Shown here piece by piece: positions 37,985 through 45,933 of a stretch of DNA of 64,000 nt. Both the position numbers and the translations under genes were made by a program. The first letter of the stretch is position 1; each line of letters begins with the position of its first letter. A model generated the notes under the pieces. It worked only from the letters and a program-made list of their open reading frames with translations. It did not search any database and had not been told where the DNA came from. Source of the DNA: Balneola sp. (GTDB lineage Bacteria; Bacteroidota; Rhodothermia; Balneolales; Balneolaceae); the NCBI GenBank assembly GCA_028284195.1, contig JANQSE010000004.1:1-64000 (forward strand), read 5' to 3'.

Positions 37985-39190
37985 TTAAAAGGTATGAACC
38001 AGAAAGCCCGAACGAAGTTTAGGCTCAAACCACGTTGATTTCGGCGGCATTAGCAACCCGGCATCAGAAACATCAACCAGTTCCTGAATGTTTGTAGGAT
38101 ATATACTAATTGCCAATTCGGCTTTTCCCGAGTTCACCAGTTTTTCAAGCTCTTCAGTTCCTCTTATTCCCCCTACAAAAAACAGGTTTTTATCAGTTCG
38201 TTGATTAGTGATTCCCAAAAAAGGTTCTAAAATATGCTCCTGTAAACGAGCTACATCCAATGTTGAAGCTACGTCAGATTTTGAACTGTCTGGGAGAGTA
38301 AGCGAATACCACTCACCTTTTATGTAGAGACAAATATTTCCTTTTGTTTGTGGTTCGGGATTATCTGTTTTTGCCAGATTGAATTTTGTTTCCAGTTTTG
38401 AGAAAAAATCATCCGGGAGGTTATATACAATTCTGTTGTAAGAAAGAATTTCCATTTGTTGCATAGGAAAAACTACAGCAGGGAAAAAATTGTATTCTTC
38501 CCGGCCGGTATGATCTGGATTCTGATTTTTCATTTCTTTGGCCGCTCTGGAAGCACTTGCACACCGGTGGTGGCCATCCGCTATATATAGATTTTTAACG
38601 CTGGCAAAAGCATCATCAAAATTTCTGGTATCTTCAATTTTCCAGATAATATGCTCAATATCACCTGTGGTGACCTGATAAAGTGGTTCGTTTTTTTCAA
38701 CAGATTTCATCATTTCAGAAATGCCAACCTGGTCATCAAATGTGATCATCACAGGTTCAGCATGAGCCTGTTGAGTTATTATATGTTTTGTTCGATCGTC
38801 TTCCTTATCAGGCCGGGTGAGTTCATGCTTTAAAATAATTTCATCATCGTATTCCTGTGTACTTACACAACCGTAAATACCTGATTGAGATCGGCCTCTC
38901 CAATTCAACTTATATAGATAAAGTGCTTCGCTGCTCTCTTGTACATAATTTTTGGATGCGAGAAGGGTTTTTAAATTTTCGGCCCCTTTTTCATAAACTT
39001 CTGCTGCATGGATGTCAACATCGCCAGACAGATCTATTTCTGGCCTGATAACATGAAGAAAGCTTTGAAGTTTACCTTCAGCCATTGTTTTTGCTTCTTC
39101 TGTATTAATTACATCATACGGTACGCTGATGATTTGTTCAGCGGTTTCAGGCTTTGGCCGCCATGCTTTGAAAGATTTAACGATTGCCAT
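37985..39190 (-). CDS. DUF1015 family protein
   Basis: 401 residues of the conserved DUF1015 family (COG4198), function unproven. Recognised by the N-terminal VPYDVINTEEA region, the HELTRPDKEDDRTKH stretch and the YIADGHHRCASASRAAKEM motif; the His-His-Arg cluster suggests a metal or phosphate site. In many bacteria the gene sits beside serine-pathway genes, as here directly upstream of serC, which points to a role linked to serine or phosphoserine metabolism (inference). Length is typical. Confidence 0.88.
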   Translation of the reverse strand: MAIVKSFKAWRPKPETAEQIISVPYDVINTEEAKTMAEGKLQSFLHVIRPEIDLSGDVDIHAAEVYEKGAENLKTLLASKNYVQESSEALYLYKLNWRGRSQSGIYGCVSTQEYDDEIILKHELTRPDKEDDRTKHIITQQAHAEPVMITFDDQVGISEMMKSVEKNEPLYQVTTGDIEHIIWKIEDTRNFDDAFASVKNLYIADGHHRCASASRAAKEMKNQNPDHTGREEYNFFPAVVFPMQQMEILSYNRIVYNLPDDFFSKLETKFNLAKTDNPEPQTKGNICLYIKGEWYSLTLPDSSKSDVASTLDVARLQEHILEPFLGITNQRTDKNLFFVGGIRGTEELEKLVNSGKAELAISIYPTNIQELVDVSDAGLLMPPKSTWFEPKLRSGFLVHTF

Positions 39191-39292
39191 TTTTTTATCT
39201 GAATTTTTGTGGAAAGCAAAGGTACCTAAAAATGAACTTTATTTATCTTAAAAGACCTTATTTTTATGAAAACCTTAAAAGAAAAGAGATTT

Positions 39293-39607
39293 ATGAATAC
39301 AGATAGTTTGAACCCAGACCAGCAAGATCAACTTTTATGTATGATGCTTATTCAACAGCATCAGCAAATAGCTATGATGGGAATGGGAAAATTAAAAAAT
39401 CCTGCCACAGACAAAATCGAGCGCGAGCTTGCGTCAGCTAAATATGCGATAGATACTTTGAATATGTTTGAGAAATATACCAAAGGCAATCTTCCTCAAG
39501 AATTAAAAGGATTCTTGGATCAAACACTCACAAACCTTCGTTTGAATTACGCTGATGAAATAAAGAAAGGAGATGGAGATTCTTCAGCCGCTGAAAGTGA
39601 AGACTAA
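39293..39607 (+). CDS. DUF1844 family protein
   Basis: About 104 residues from ATG 39293, which follows AAAGAGA; an in-frame ATG at 39266 adds nine residues and cannot be excluded. The mostly helical sequence (LLCMMLIQQHQQIAMMGMGK, then AKYAIDTLNMFEKYTKGNL) matches the short cytoplasmic DUF1844 family, whose function is unknown. The end overlaps the Nudix gene by 35 bases in another frame, indicating a coupled pair. Confidence 0.8.
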   Translation: MNTDSLNPDQQDQLLCMMLIQQHQQIAMMGMGKLKNPATDKIERELASAKYAIDTLNMFEKYTKGNLPQELKGFLDQTLTNLRLNYADEIKKGDGDSSAAESED

Positions 39608-40037
39608 GGAAATAGAGGCAGGGGGCGGGGTGGTTTTCAGAATAAGTTCTGAAGGAAAAACCGAAGTACTGCTGATTTTTAGAAATAGCGTTTGGGATTT
39701 GCCAAAGGGCAAGAGGGGGAAAAATGAAACTAGAAGAGAATGTGCCGCCCGTGAGGTAATGGAGGAAGTTGGATCAGGTGAGTTGCCGCTGATTGTGAAA
39801 GAATTAGTAACAACGAAGCACTCTTACATGCAGAAAAGGAAAAAATACGTTAAGATTACTTATTGGTATTCCATGCAATTCGAAGAAGATCGAATTTTCG
39901 TTCCACAAACAAGTGAAGGGATCGAAAAAGTAGAATGGAAACAGTTAGAAACTGCTATTTCAAAGGTTGGATATGAAAACCTTGTGTCGGTTTTAGAGAA
40001 TTTTGAGCAAAAACTTCCTAAAATAAAAAAGGCATGA
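39573..40037 (+). CDS. Nudix hydrolase
   Basis: 154-residue Nudix protein; the box reads G46-x5-E52-x7-R60-E61-V-M-E64-E65-V-G67-S68, with Ser where a hydrophobic residue usually closes the motif. These Mg-dependent enzymes hydrolyse nucleoside diphosphates linked to another moiety; the substrate is unknown. The AAAGGAG just before ATG 39573 abuts the start, an unusually short spacing, so GTG 39597 is a possible alternative. It overlaps the DUF1844 gene. The stop codon lies within the terminator stem shared with convergent tonB. Confidence 0.9.
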   Translation: MEILQPLKVKTKEIEAGGGVVFRISSEGKTEVLLIFRNSVWDLPKGKRGKNETRRECAAREVMEEVGSGELPLIVKELVTTKHSYMQKRKKYVKITYWYSMQFEEDRIFVPQTSEGIEKVEWKQLETAISKVGYENLVSVLENFEQKLPKIKKA

Positions 40038-40055
40038 AAGAAACTTCATGCCTTT
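40021..40055 (-). terminator. Terminator between the Nudix gene and convergent tonB
   Basis: AAAGGCATGAA (40028-40038) pairs perfectly with TTCATGCCTTT (40045-40055) around AGAAAC. The longer T tract appears on the minus strand (A run 40025-40030), so it mainly serves tonB, with weaker use on the plus strand. Confidence 0.8.
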
Positions 40056-40076
40056 AAGGTTTAAAAGATAAACTAG

Positions 40077-40730
40077 TTAGTTCGAGAGTCTAAATATAAT
40101 TGGTAAACTCATCTGAACTCGGACAGGTCGTCCACGCTGGCTTCCTGGTTTAAATTTGGCAGTTCTAATCACTCTAAGAGCTTCTTCATCACAACCACCT
40201 CCGATTCCACGAATTACTTTAGGATTTTCAACATTACCTTTTTCATTTACAACAAATTGAACAGTAACACGTCCTTCAATACCTGCTCTTACCGCAACGT
40301 CTGGGTATTTGATGCGGCTTTGTAGTTTTTTTAAACCACCAGGAAGTTCAGGCATGTTTTCTACTACAATAAAGATCTCATCTTCTTCTTCGTCAGCGGG
40401 TGGTGGTGGTGGTGGAAGGTCCATTGGCCCGTCTAAATCAAATTCTGCTATATCAAGAATTTCATCTTCAATGATTTCTTCGTTAGGAACTTCAACCGGT
40501 ACTTGTGGTCGAGGAGGAGGTGGAGGTGTCTCAATCTGTTTTGTCTGAATAACGTCCTCCATCATTACTTCTTCTTGGTCTTCAATGGGTGGTGGTTCAG
40601 GTGGAGGGCTGTACAGGTTAATTCTTACGGCAGCAATCATAAAAACGAGTGCTATGATTAAACCTGTTTGCAAATACACGTTATATGAACGCTTCAAATC
40701 TGCTTTCGGAACTTTTCTTTTATTAATCAT
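40077..40730 (-). CDS. tonB: Energy transducer TonB
   Basis: 217 residues. A cytoplasmic start and one transmembrane helix (about 22-38) are followed by a long Pro/Glu-rich periplasmic spacer (PPPEPPPIEDQEEV, ETPPPPPRPQVPVEVP, DLPPPPPPADEEEDE) and a C-terminal TonB domain (KYPDVAVRAGIEGRVTVQFV to the end). It transfers proton-motive energy from ExbBD to outer-membrane receptors. The exbBD genes are not adjacent. The region upstream (40731-41042, 312 bases) is AT-rich; it must hold this gene's promoter, but I can name no element or gene in it. Confidence 0.95.
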   Translation of the reverse strand: MINKRKVPKADLKRSYNVYLQTGLIIALVFMIAAVRINLYSPPPEPPPIEDQEEVMMEDVIQTKQIETPPPPPRPQVPVEVPNEEIIEDEILDIAEFDLDGPMDLPPPPPPADEEEDEIFIVVENMPELPGGLKKLQSRIKYPDVAVRAGIEGRVTVQFVVNEKGNVENPKVIRGIGGGCDEEALRVIRTAKFKPGSQRGRPVRVQMSLPIIFRLSN

Positions 40731-41042
40731 AATGTTTATTCCTAGTAAATTCTTGAACGTTAAAGAAACTGATAATTCAGTTTGACTGCAAGTCCTTTTT
40801 TAAAGGTTTTGACCGAAAAACGACTTTACTATGTAAATATTCTGCAAATACTATCTATTTAATTTGAAATACACGTTTCACACCTTTTTTACCCTCACAA
40901 ATTTTCCACTCTAAACTTCTGCAGTAAATTTATACGTTAATGACCCTTGGATTTATTGTATGTGCTTGTTAGAAGATAGATTATATGGTAACAACATTAC
41001 ACATGCTGATGTTGTCGGCAAACTGGCCTTCCATAAGGGAGG

Positions 41043-41465
41043 TTAGTTACTTTCGGGCTCTGAAGGTTCTGGAAATATTTTCTTAAATACGATGGTAAGT
41101 ATACCCAAAGCGGCAAGTGAACCAAGAAGGTCGGCTATAAAGTCATACAGTTCGGCATTACGACCCGTAGGAATGAACAACTGAAGCATTTCTATCGCTA
41201 TACCGAACAAGGCTGAACACAATAATACATAGGGTAGTTTGGGTTTCTTTTTTTGTTTGATGGTTAAGACGCCGCCAAATAAGATGGTCCAAGCCAGGAA
41301 AATGATAAAGTGCCCAAGTTTATCTTGCTGCCAGAATGTACTCGGGAGATTATAATTAGAAGGAAATAGCGTTCCTACCAGCGTTAGAATGGTAACGATG
41401 ACAAACAATGCAGGTACTGCTTTTTTATATTTGGCTAACCTTGAAGTATAATTCTGTTCGTTCAT
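41043..41465 (-). CDS. VanZ family protein
   Basis: 140 residues with three to four transmembrane helices in the VanZ-like pattern: DKLGHFIIFLAWTILFG, AIEMLQLFIPTGRNAELYDF, then ADLLGSLAALG. VanZ proteins are integral membrane proteins of poorly understood role; one gives teicoplanin resistance in enterococci, but stand-alone homologues are not resistance genes by default. Its ATG overlaps the stop of the NnrD/NnrE gene by four bases, so it is translationally coupled as the distal gene of the proS-nnrDE-vanZ run. Confidence 0.88.
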   Translation of the reverse strand: MNEQNYTSRLAKYKKAVPALFVIVTILTLVGTLFPSNYNLPSTFWQQDKLGHFIIFLAWTILFGGVLTIKQKKKPKLPYVLLCSALFGIAIEMLQLFIPTGRNAELYDFIADLLGSLAALGILTIVFKKIFPEPSEPESN

Positions 41466-42973
41466 AATATGTCTAATGGAGCAAGATAGTCACCGTCGTT
41501 TTTTTCAATAAATGTATCCGCTTTCTTTTTTCCATCGAGTAATGCGGAGCAAATAGCTAATGTCGTATGCTCATCGATCAAGCTACGTGCAGCGATTTTA
41601 CCGGCTAATACATCACCAAAACCCGCTCTTGAAAAGATGTTTGTTTGATATCCGGTTATATACCTATTTCCGTCAGGAGTTCCAATAACTGTCGGAGAAC
41701 CTTTAGAAACTATAGTGGCAGATAAATTGCCTGCCATAATAGAGGCTTTTGATATTCGTTCTTGATCGCTGCTTATAGTAGAATTAGTAAGTGCAGCTAA
41801 CTCTCCCGGATGGGGCGTTAATATCCAGTTAGATGGTGCGGGCTTTTGTATAACCGGCAACTGAGCTAGAGCAAAAAGTGCATCAGCATCAATAACTGCG
41901 TTTCCTTCATATGTGGCAAGTAGCTGCCGGGTAAAAGCAATAGTGTCTTTATTTCTACCCAAACCCGGGCCTATAAGTAAAACTCCGGGCTTTTCCTGGA
42001 GGATTGCCTGTACATCTTTCAAATGACTGAGCGCAAACGAAACATCAGCTGAATTACCGACAGGCTTCTTGATAATTTCTACCAGATTCTTTTCATAAAT
42101 GTCCAGCAGGCCTTTTGGTGTAATTAGTGTTACGGCTCCTATTCCTGAGGCCCATGCACTTTGAGCAGCTAATATGGCTGCACCCGTTAAGCCTTCGGAG
42201 CCAGCTACGATATAGAGCATTCCATCCGCATATTTATGCTTTCTTGTTTTGCCAGATTTATATCGTTTAACCCATTGCTCATCCATTAGAAAATGCGAGA
42301 CATCTTTTAGGTGATTAGGAAAAGGAAGATCGCAAAGTATGATTTCTCTTGAATGCGTTGGACCATTGTTTAAGAAAAATCCGGGTTTGTATGCTCCAAA
42401 CGTCAACGTGTAATCAGCTGTAACTGCAACTCCCATTACCTCTCCGGTATCTCCGTGTAAACCTGAAGGAATATCGAGAGCACATGTTGGTGCCGTTTGT
42501 TGGTTTATCCAATCAACAGCGTCTGCATATACCTCTCTAAGATTTGAAGAAAGACCTGTGCCCAAGAGGCCATCTACAATGAAGTCACATGCGAAATGTA
42601 AGCTTGATGGGTCAAATGTACTATGAATGGTAATAGGACTATCCAGTTTGCACAGAAGGTCAAAATTGCGTGAAGCATCCGGGCTTAGGTTTTCTGTTCC
42701 TTCAACAAAGATTAATGTAAGCTGGAATTGGTATTGAGCGAGTACACGTGCTACAACAAGTGCATCTCCGGCATTATTACCTTTTCCGCACAATATGATT
42801 CCATGACCCCCATCAGGAAATTTGGAATGGATAAAATCAGCGGCCTTATTCCCGGCTACTTCCATCAACGTGAATCCATCTATACCAAATTCATGAATTG
42901 TACGCTCATCCATTTTTCTGCACTCATCGGTAGTGCAAATATAGAAGGTATGAGGAACCAGGTCGCGACTCAT
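41462..42973 (-). CDS. nnrDE: Bifunctional NAD(P)H-hydrate epimerase / ADP-dependent hydrate dehydratase
   Basis: 503-residue metabolite-repair enzyme. The N-terminal YjeF-type epimerase (about 1-215; GKGNNAGDALVVARVL) interconverts R and S NADHX/NADPHX; the C-terminal ribokinase-like dehydratase (about 225-503; IGPGLGRNKDT, LTPHPGELAAL, GFGDVLAGKIAAR) restores NAD(P)H from the S form using ADP. The usual GNNGGDG and GTGDVLAG motifs appear here as GNNAGDA and GFGDVLAG, conservative variants. It follows proS by 11 bases and overlaps the VanZ gene by four. Confidence 0.95.
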   Translation of the reverse strand: MSRDLVPHTFYICTTDECRKMDERTIHEFGIDGFTLMEVAGNKAADFIHSKFPDGGHGIILCGKGNNAGDALVVARVLAQYQFQLTLIFVEGTENLSPDASRNFDLLCKLDSPITIHSTFDPSSLHFACDFIVDGLLGTGLSSNLREVYADAVDWINQQTAPTCALDIPSGLHGDTGEVMGVAVTADYTLTFGAYKPGFFLNNGPTHSREIILCDLPFPNHLKDVSHFLMDEQWVKRYKSGKTRKHKYADGMLYIVAGSEGLTGAAILAAQSAWASGIGAVTLITPKGLLDIYEKNLVEIIKKPVGNSADVSFALSHLKDVQAILQEKPGVLLIGPGLGRNKDTIAFTRQLLATYEGNAVIDADALFALAQLPVIQKPAPSNWILTPHPGELAALTNSTISSDQERISKASIMAGNLSATIVSKGSPTVIGTPDGNRYITGYQTNIFSRAGFGDVLAGKIAARSLIDEHTTLAICSALLDGKKKADTFIEKNDGDYLAPLDIL

Positions 42974-42984
42974 AGCAAAGTGGG

Positions 42985-44451
42985 TTAGTACGCCTTGGCA
43001 AAAAGCACACGCTTGTTAGATGGCTTACCTGTTACCATGCATACACCAGGTTCTCCATCAGCGAGTGGGATACAACGAATAGTAGCTTTGGTTTCTTTTT
43101 TGATGAGCTCTTCCGTTTCATTGGTGCCATCCCAGTGGGCATATACAAATCCACCTTTTGTTTCGATGACCTTCTTAAATTCGTCGTAGGTGTTTGCCGT
43201 CGAAGTCGCATCATCTCGACGTTTTTTTGCAGCTTCAAAAAGGTCATTTTGGATGGTTGGTAGCAAGTTATTGATCATTTCACCAATACCATCTCTGGAC
43301 TGTATACTCTTCTCTAACGTATCTCTTCTGGCCAGCTCGATATTACCATTTTGAATATCACGTGGCCCAATCGCTATACGTAAAGGAGTTCCCTGAGCTT
43401 CATGTTCGGCGAATTTAAAACCTGGTTTGAGGTTGTCACGACTATCAAGCTTTACTCGAATACCCAGGGTTTTGAGCTCATCAAAAATACCATCTCCATA
43501 TTCAAGTACGGCAGCTCGTTCTTCATCACTTCTATAAATAGGCACAATAACAACTTGAACAGGAGCGATGCGAGGGGGCAGCACTAATCCGTTATTATCG
43601 GAATGCGTCATGATTAGCCCGCCAATAAGCCTTGTCGATGTTCCCCAGCTGGTAGCCCAAACCAGTTTATGTTCGCCATCTTTATCCTGAAATTTCACAT
43701 CAAATGCTTTAGCAAAGTTCTGTCCCAGAAAATGAGAAGTGCCTGCTTGTAAGGCTTTTCCATCCTGCATAAGCGCTTCTATACAATAGGTATCAACAGC
43801 ACCGGCGAATCGTTCGCTTTCCGTTTTCACGCCAATAATAACAGGCATAGCCATCAAGTCTTCTGCAAACGAGCGATATACTTCTAACATTTGCAGGGTT
43901 TCATCAACGGCTTCTTGCTCAGTTGCATGAGCGGTATGCCCTTCCTGCCATAAAAACTCCATGGTGCGAAGGAAAAGTCTCGTGCGCATTTCCCAGCGAA
44001 CAACATTAGCCCATTGGTTAATTAAAATGGGGAGGTCTCTGTATGATTGAATCCAATCTCTGTAAGTGTCCCAAATAATGGTCTCGGAAGTAGGTCGGAC
44101 GATCAATTCTTCTTCAAGTTGAGACTCAGGGTCTACTTCTACTCCGCCGTCTACTGCTTTTAACCGGCTATGCGTAATAACAGCACATTCTTTAGCAAAT
44201 CCTTCTACGTGCTGTGCTTCTTTCGATAAAAAAGACTTTGGAATAAAAAGCGGGAAATAGGCGTTTTCGTGGCCCGTTTCCTTGAACTTGGCGTCCATGC
44301 CGGCCTTCATGTTTTCCCATAAGGCCATTCCATTAGGACGGATAACCATACAGCCTCTTACCGGAGAGTTATCGGCTAATTTGGCTTCCCTGATTACATC
44401 AAGGTACCATCTGGAATAATCTTGTTCGCGCTTTGTTATTTTTTGTGCCAT
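42985..44451 (-). CDS. proS: Prolyl-tRNA synthetase, archaeal/eukaryotic-like type
   Basis: Class II synthetase charging tRNA-Pro, 488 residues. It is the ProS type 3 form without the editing insertion: [20 protein letters not shown] start, motif 2 region RPTSETIIW and [20 protein letters not shown], motif 3 region near [10 protein letters not shown], and the C-terminal domain ending FAKAY. ATG 44451 gives the canonical start; the longer frame to 44553 runs through an intergenic repeat. First gene of the proS-nnrDE-vanZ run on the minus strand. Confidence 0.96.
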   Translation of the reverse strand: MAQKITKREQDYSRWYLDVIREAKLADNSPVRGCMVIRPNGMALWENMKAGMDAKFKETGHENAYFPLFIPKSFLSKEAQHVEGFAKECAVITHSRLKAVDGGVEVDPESQLEEELIVRPTSETIIWDTYRDWIQSYRDLPILINQWANVVRWEMRTRLFLRTMEFLWQEGHTAHATEQEAVDETLQMLEVYRSFAEDLMAMPVIIGVKTESERFAGAVDTYCIEALMQDGKALQAGTSHFLGQNFAKAFDVKFQDKDGEHKLVWATSWGTSTRLIGGLIMTHSDNNGLVLPPRIAPVQVVIVPIYRSDEERAAVLEYGDGIFDELKTLGIRVKLDSRDNLKPGFKFAEHEAQGTPLRIAIGPRDIQNGNIELARRDTLEKSIQSRDGIGEMINNLLPTIQNDLFEAAKKRRDDATSTANTYDEFKKVIETKGGFVYAHWDGTNETEELIKKETKATIRCIPLADGEPGVCMVTGKPSNKRVLFAKAY

Positions 44452-44459
44452 ATGCCTAG

Positions 44460-44518
44460 CAACCCTGGCAGGGTTGTTCTGAGTTTTTAATTTTTTGGTT
44501 GCTAACCCTGTCAGGTTT
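44460..44518. repeat. Palindromic intergenic element upstream of proS
   Basis: AACCCTG-G-CAGGGTT (44461-44475) is a perfect palindrome, and GGTTGCTAACCCTGTCAGGTT (44498-44518) repeats related text in the opposite sense. AACCTGNCAGGGTT-type units are frequent intergenic elements in Bacteroidota-related genomes. It lies in the 5' region of proS but its role there is unknown. Confidence 0.45.
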
Positions 44519-44694
44519 AGGGCGGAATGAAAGGTAACAAATGTAGAAATCACATTTAGATGAATTCCCTTAAAATTTGTTTACGGTTAACATAGGAAGT
44601 GCTTATATTTGGCATCCTTTTTAAAAGGAATGTCGCAAAAACTCTAAATCGCTAAAATGTATTTAACTTTAGTGGTTCCGTGGTAGATAAAAAT

Positions 44695-44768
44695 GGCGTG
44701 GTAGCTCAGATGGTTAGAGCGCACGACTCATAATCGTGAGGTCGGCGGTTCAATTCCGCCCCACGCTA
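44695..44768 (+). tRNA. tRNA with CAU anticodon (elongator tRNA-Met, or tRNA-Ile2)
   Basis: A full cloverleaf of 74 bases: acceptor GGCGTGG with CCACGCT (closing pair G1-U72), T8, D arm GCTC/GAGC, anticodon stem CACGA/TCGTG with loop CTCATAA (anticodon CAT), variable AGGTC, T arm GGCGG-TTCAATT-CCGCC and discriminator A. CCA is not encoded (ACAAG follows). The paired acceptor start rules out initiator type, leaving elongator Met, favoured, or Ile2 with lysidine, which cannot be separated without the genome's other CAT tRNAs. Confidence 0.93.
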
Positions 44769-44774
44769 CAAGAC

Positions 44775-44807
44775 AAAGCCCAGTTCAGAAATGAGTCGGG
44801 CTTTTTT
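44775..44807 (+). terminator. Intrinsic terminator after the tRNA
   Basis: AAAGCCC (44775-44781) pairs with GGGCTTT (44798-44804), followed by T to 44807. It closes the tRNA transcript seven bases beyond its 3' end. Confidence 0.85.
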
Positions 44808-44821
44808 ATATTTTAGAAAAT

Positions 44822-44855
44822 AAAAAAGCCGTCCCCAAATCAATGTAGGACGGCT
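44822..44855 (-). terminator. Terminator of the orphan response regulator
   Basis: AGCCGTCC (44827-44834) pairs with GGACGGCT (44848-44855); on the minus strand it is followed by six T (A run 44822-44827). It lies about 150 bases beyond the stop of the minus-strand regulator gene. Confidence 0.75.
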
Positions 44856-45008
44856 AATATCATCTACAGACGGCTATTACCCCATTTGCAGTTAAAACAT
44901 AAACGAAATAGCCCGGTTGCTCAATGGTAGGATTTGCGTAATTTATCTACATAATTTTGCGTATAAAGAATTTTTGCTGCAATATCACGAAAGTACAAAG
45001 ATCACGTA

Positions 45009-45647
45009 CTAATCTACTTTATTACTTAAAGCATAACGCACCAGGCTAGCGGTATTTTTTAATCCAAGTTTTTTAAGAAGATTGGTGCGGTGTTTATCAA
45101 CAGTGCGGGAGCTAATGAATAGCTTGGTACCAATTTCTGAACTGGTCATTCCCTTCACTAAATAAGAAAGTACTTCTTTTTCTCGCGGGGTGATGGAAGA
45201 TTTAATTCCTTTTTTTAATCGTGACAGCCGCAAGTATTCTCTGGTCATCATTTTTGAGAACTGCTTACCCAGGTGGGTTTCACCATTTGCAATTTTTTGA
45301 GCAGCATCAACGAATTCGATTTTATCAACAGATTTTAAAACCAAACCGGAAGCTCCTGAATCCAGGAATTCGTTTAATATTTCTTCAGAAGCAAGCTCAG
45401 CTAACACCAACAGATTTGCAGCCGGGAACTTTTTGGCGATTCTGTTTGCCAATTCTATTCCATCAATTTCCGGCATCTCGAAAGAAAGTACACATACATC
45501 AGGTAATACACTTTCATATGCAGTGAGTATGAGAGCGCCATTGTCTATTTCACTCAGGACATCAAAACCAGCCCCGTTAAGAATAGACACTAATCCATGT
45601 CTGAATATTTCGTTGCCGTCTGCAACTATCGCAGTTATTTTACCCAT
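45009..45647 (-). CDS. LuxR/NarL-type regulator with degenerate receiver domain
   Basis: 212 residues: a receiver-like domain (1-125) and a C-terminal LuxR helix-turn-helix (about 150-212; SSITPREKEVLSYLVKGMTS, then IGTKLFISSRTVDKHR). The receiver has lost most phosphorylation residues: the phosphoacceptor Asp is S55 (VLSFEMP), the second Asp of the acidic pair is G11, and the switch Thr/Ser is A83, although D10 and K105 remain. It should therefore act without phosphorylation, for example through ligand or protein binding. GGGGAGG precedes the ATG. No histidine kinase gene is nearby, so it is an orphan; its targets are unknown. Confidence 0.85.
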   Translation of the reverse strand: MGKITAIVADGNEIFRHGLVSILNGAGFDVLSEIDNGALILTAYESVLPDVCVLSFEMPEIDGIELANRIAKKFPAANLLVLAELASEEILNEFLDSGASGLVLKSVDKIEFVDAAQKIANGETHLGKQFSKMMTREYLRLSRLKKGIKSSITPREKEVLSYLVKGMTSSEIGTKLFISSRTVDKHRTNLLKKLGLKNTASLVRYALSNKVD

Positions 45648-45933
45648 GAGACCTCCCCAGGCCCATTGGTTTACAAATGGATGGATAATTTAATTAAAAT
45701 AATCGGTTAGGCAAGCTTTTTTTTGCTCAATGTATAAGATTGTCGTTTTTTCTGTAGAAATGTCTTTAAGTAAAAATAAAAAAGTTCTTTATCGAGAATT
45801 ATTTGTATTGACCTTCCCTCCTTTAAAAAAGTGGATTCGATAGCAATCAAAACCAAGCTATTCGTTATGGCATTGCTTATTTTTAACCTCCTTAATAACC
45901 AAAGTTTTTATTCTACGATTCACTTAAAACATA

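Noticed and set aside
41043-41465. Glycopeptide resistance from a VanZ homologue
   Set aside because: No vanA-type cluster is present; stand-alone VanZ proteins do not imply resistance.
44919-44946. A second tRNA gene
   Set aside because: Only a D-arm-like start is present; D stem does not pair and no anticodon or T arm follows.
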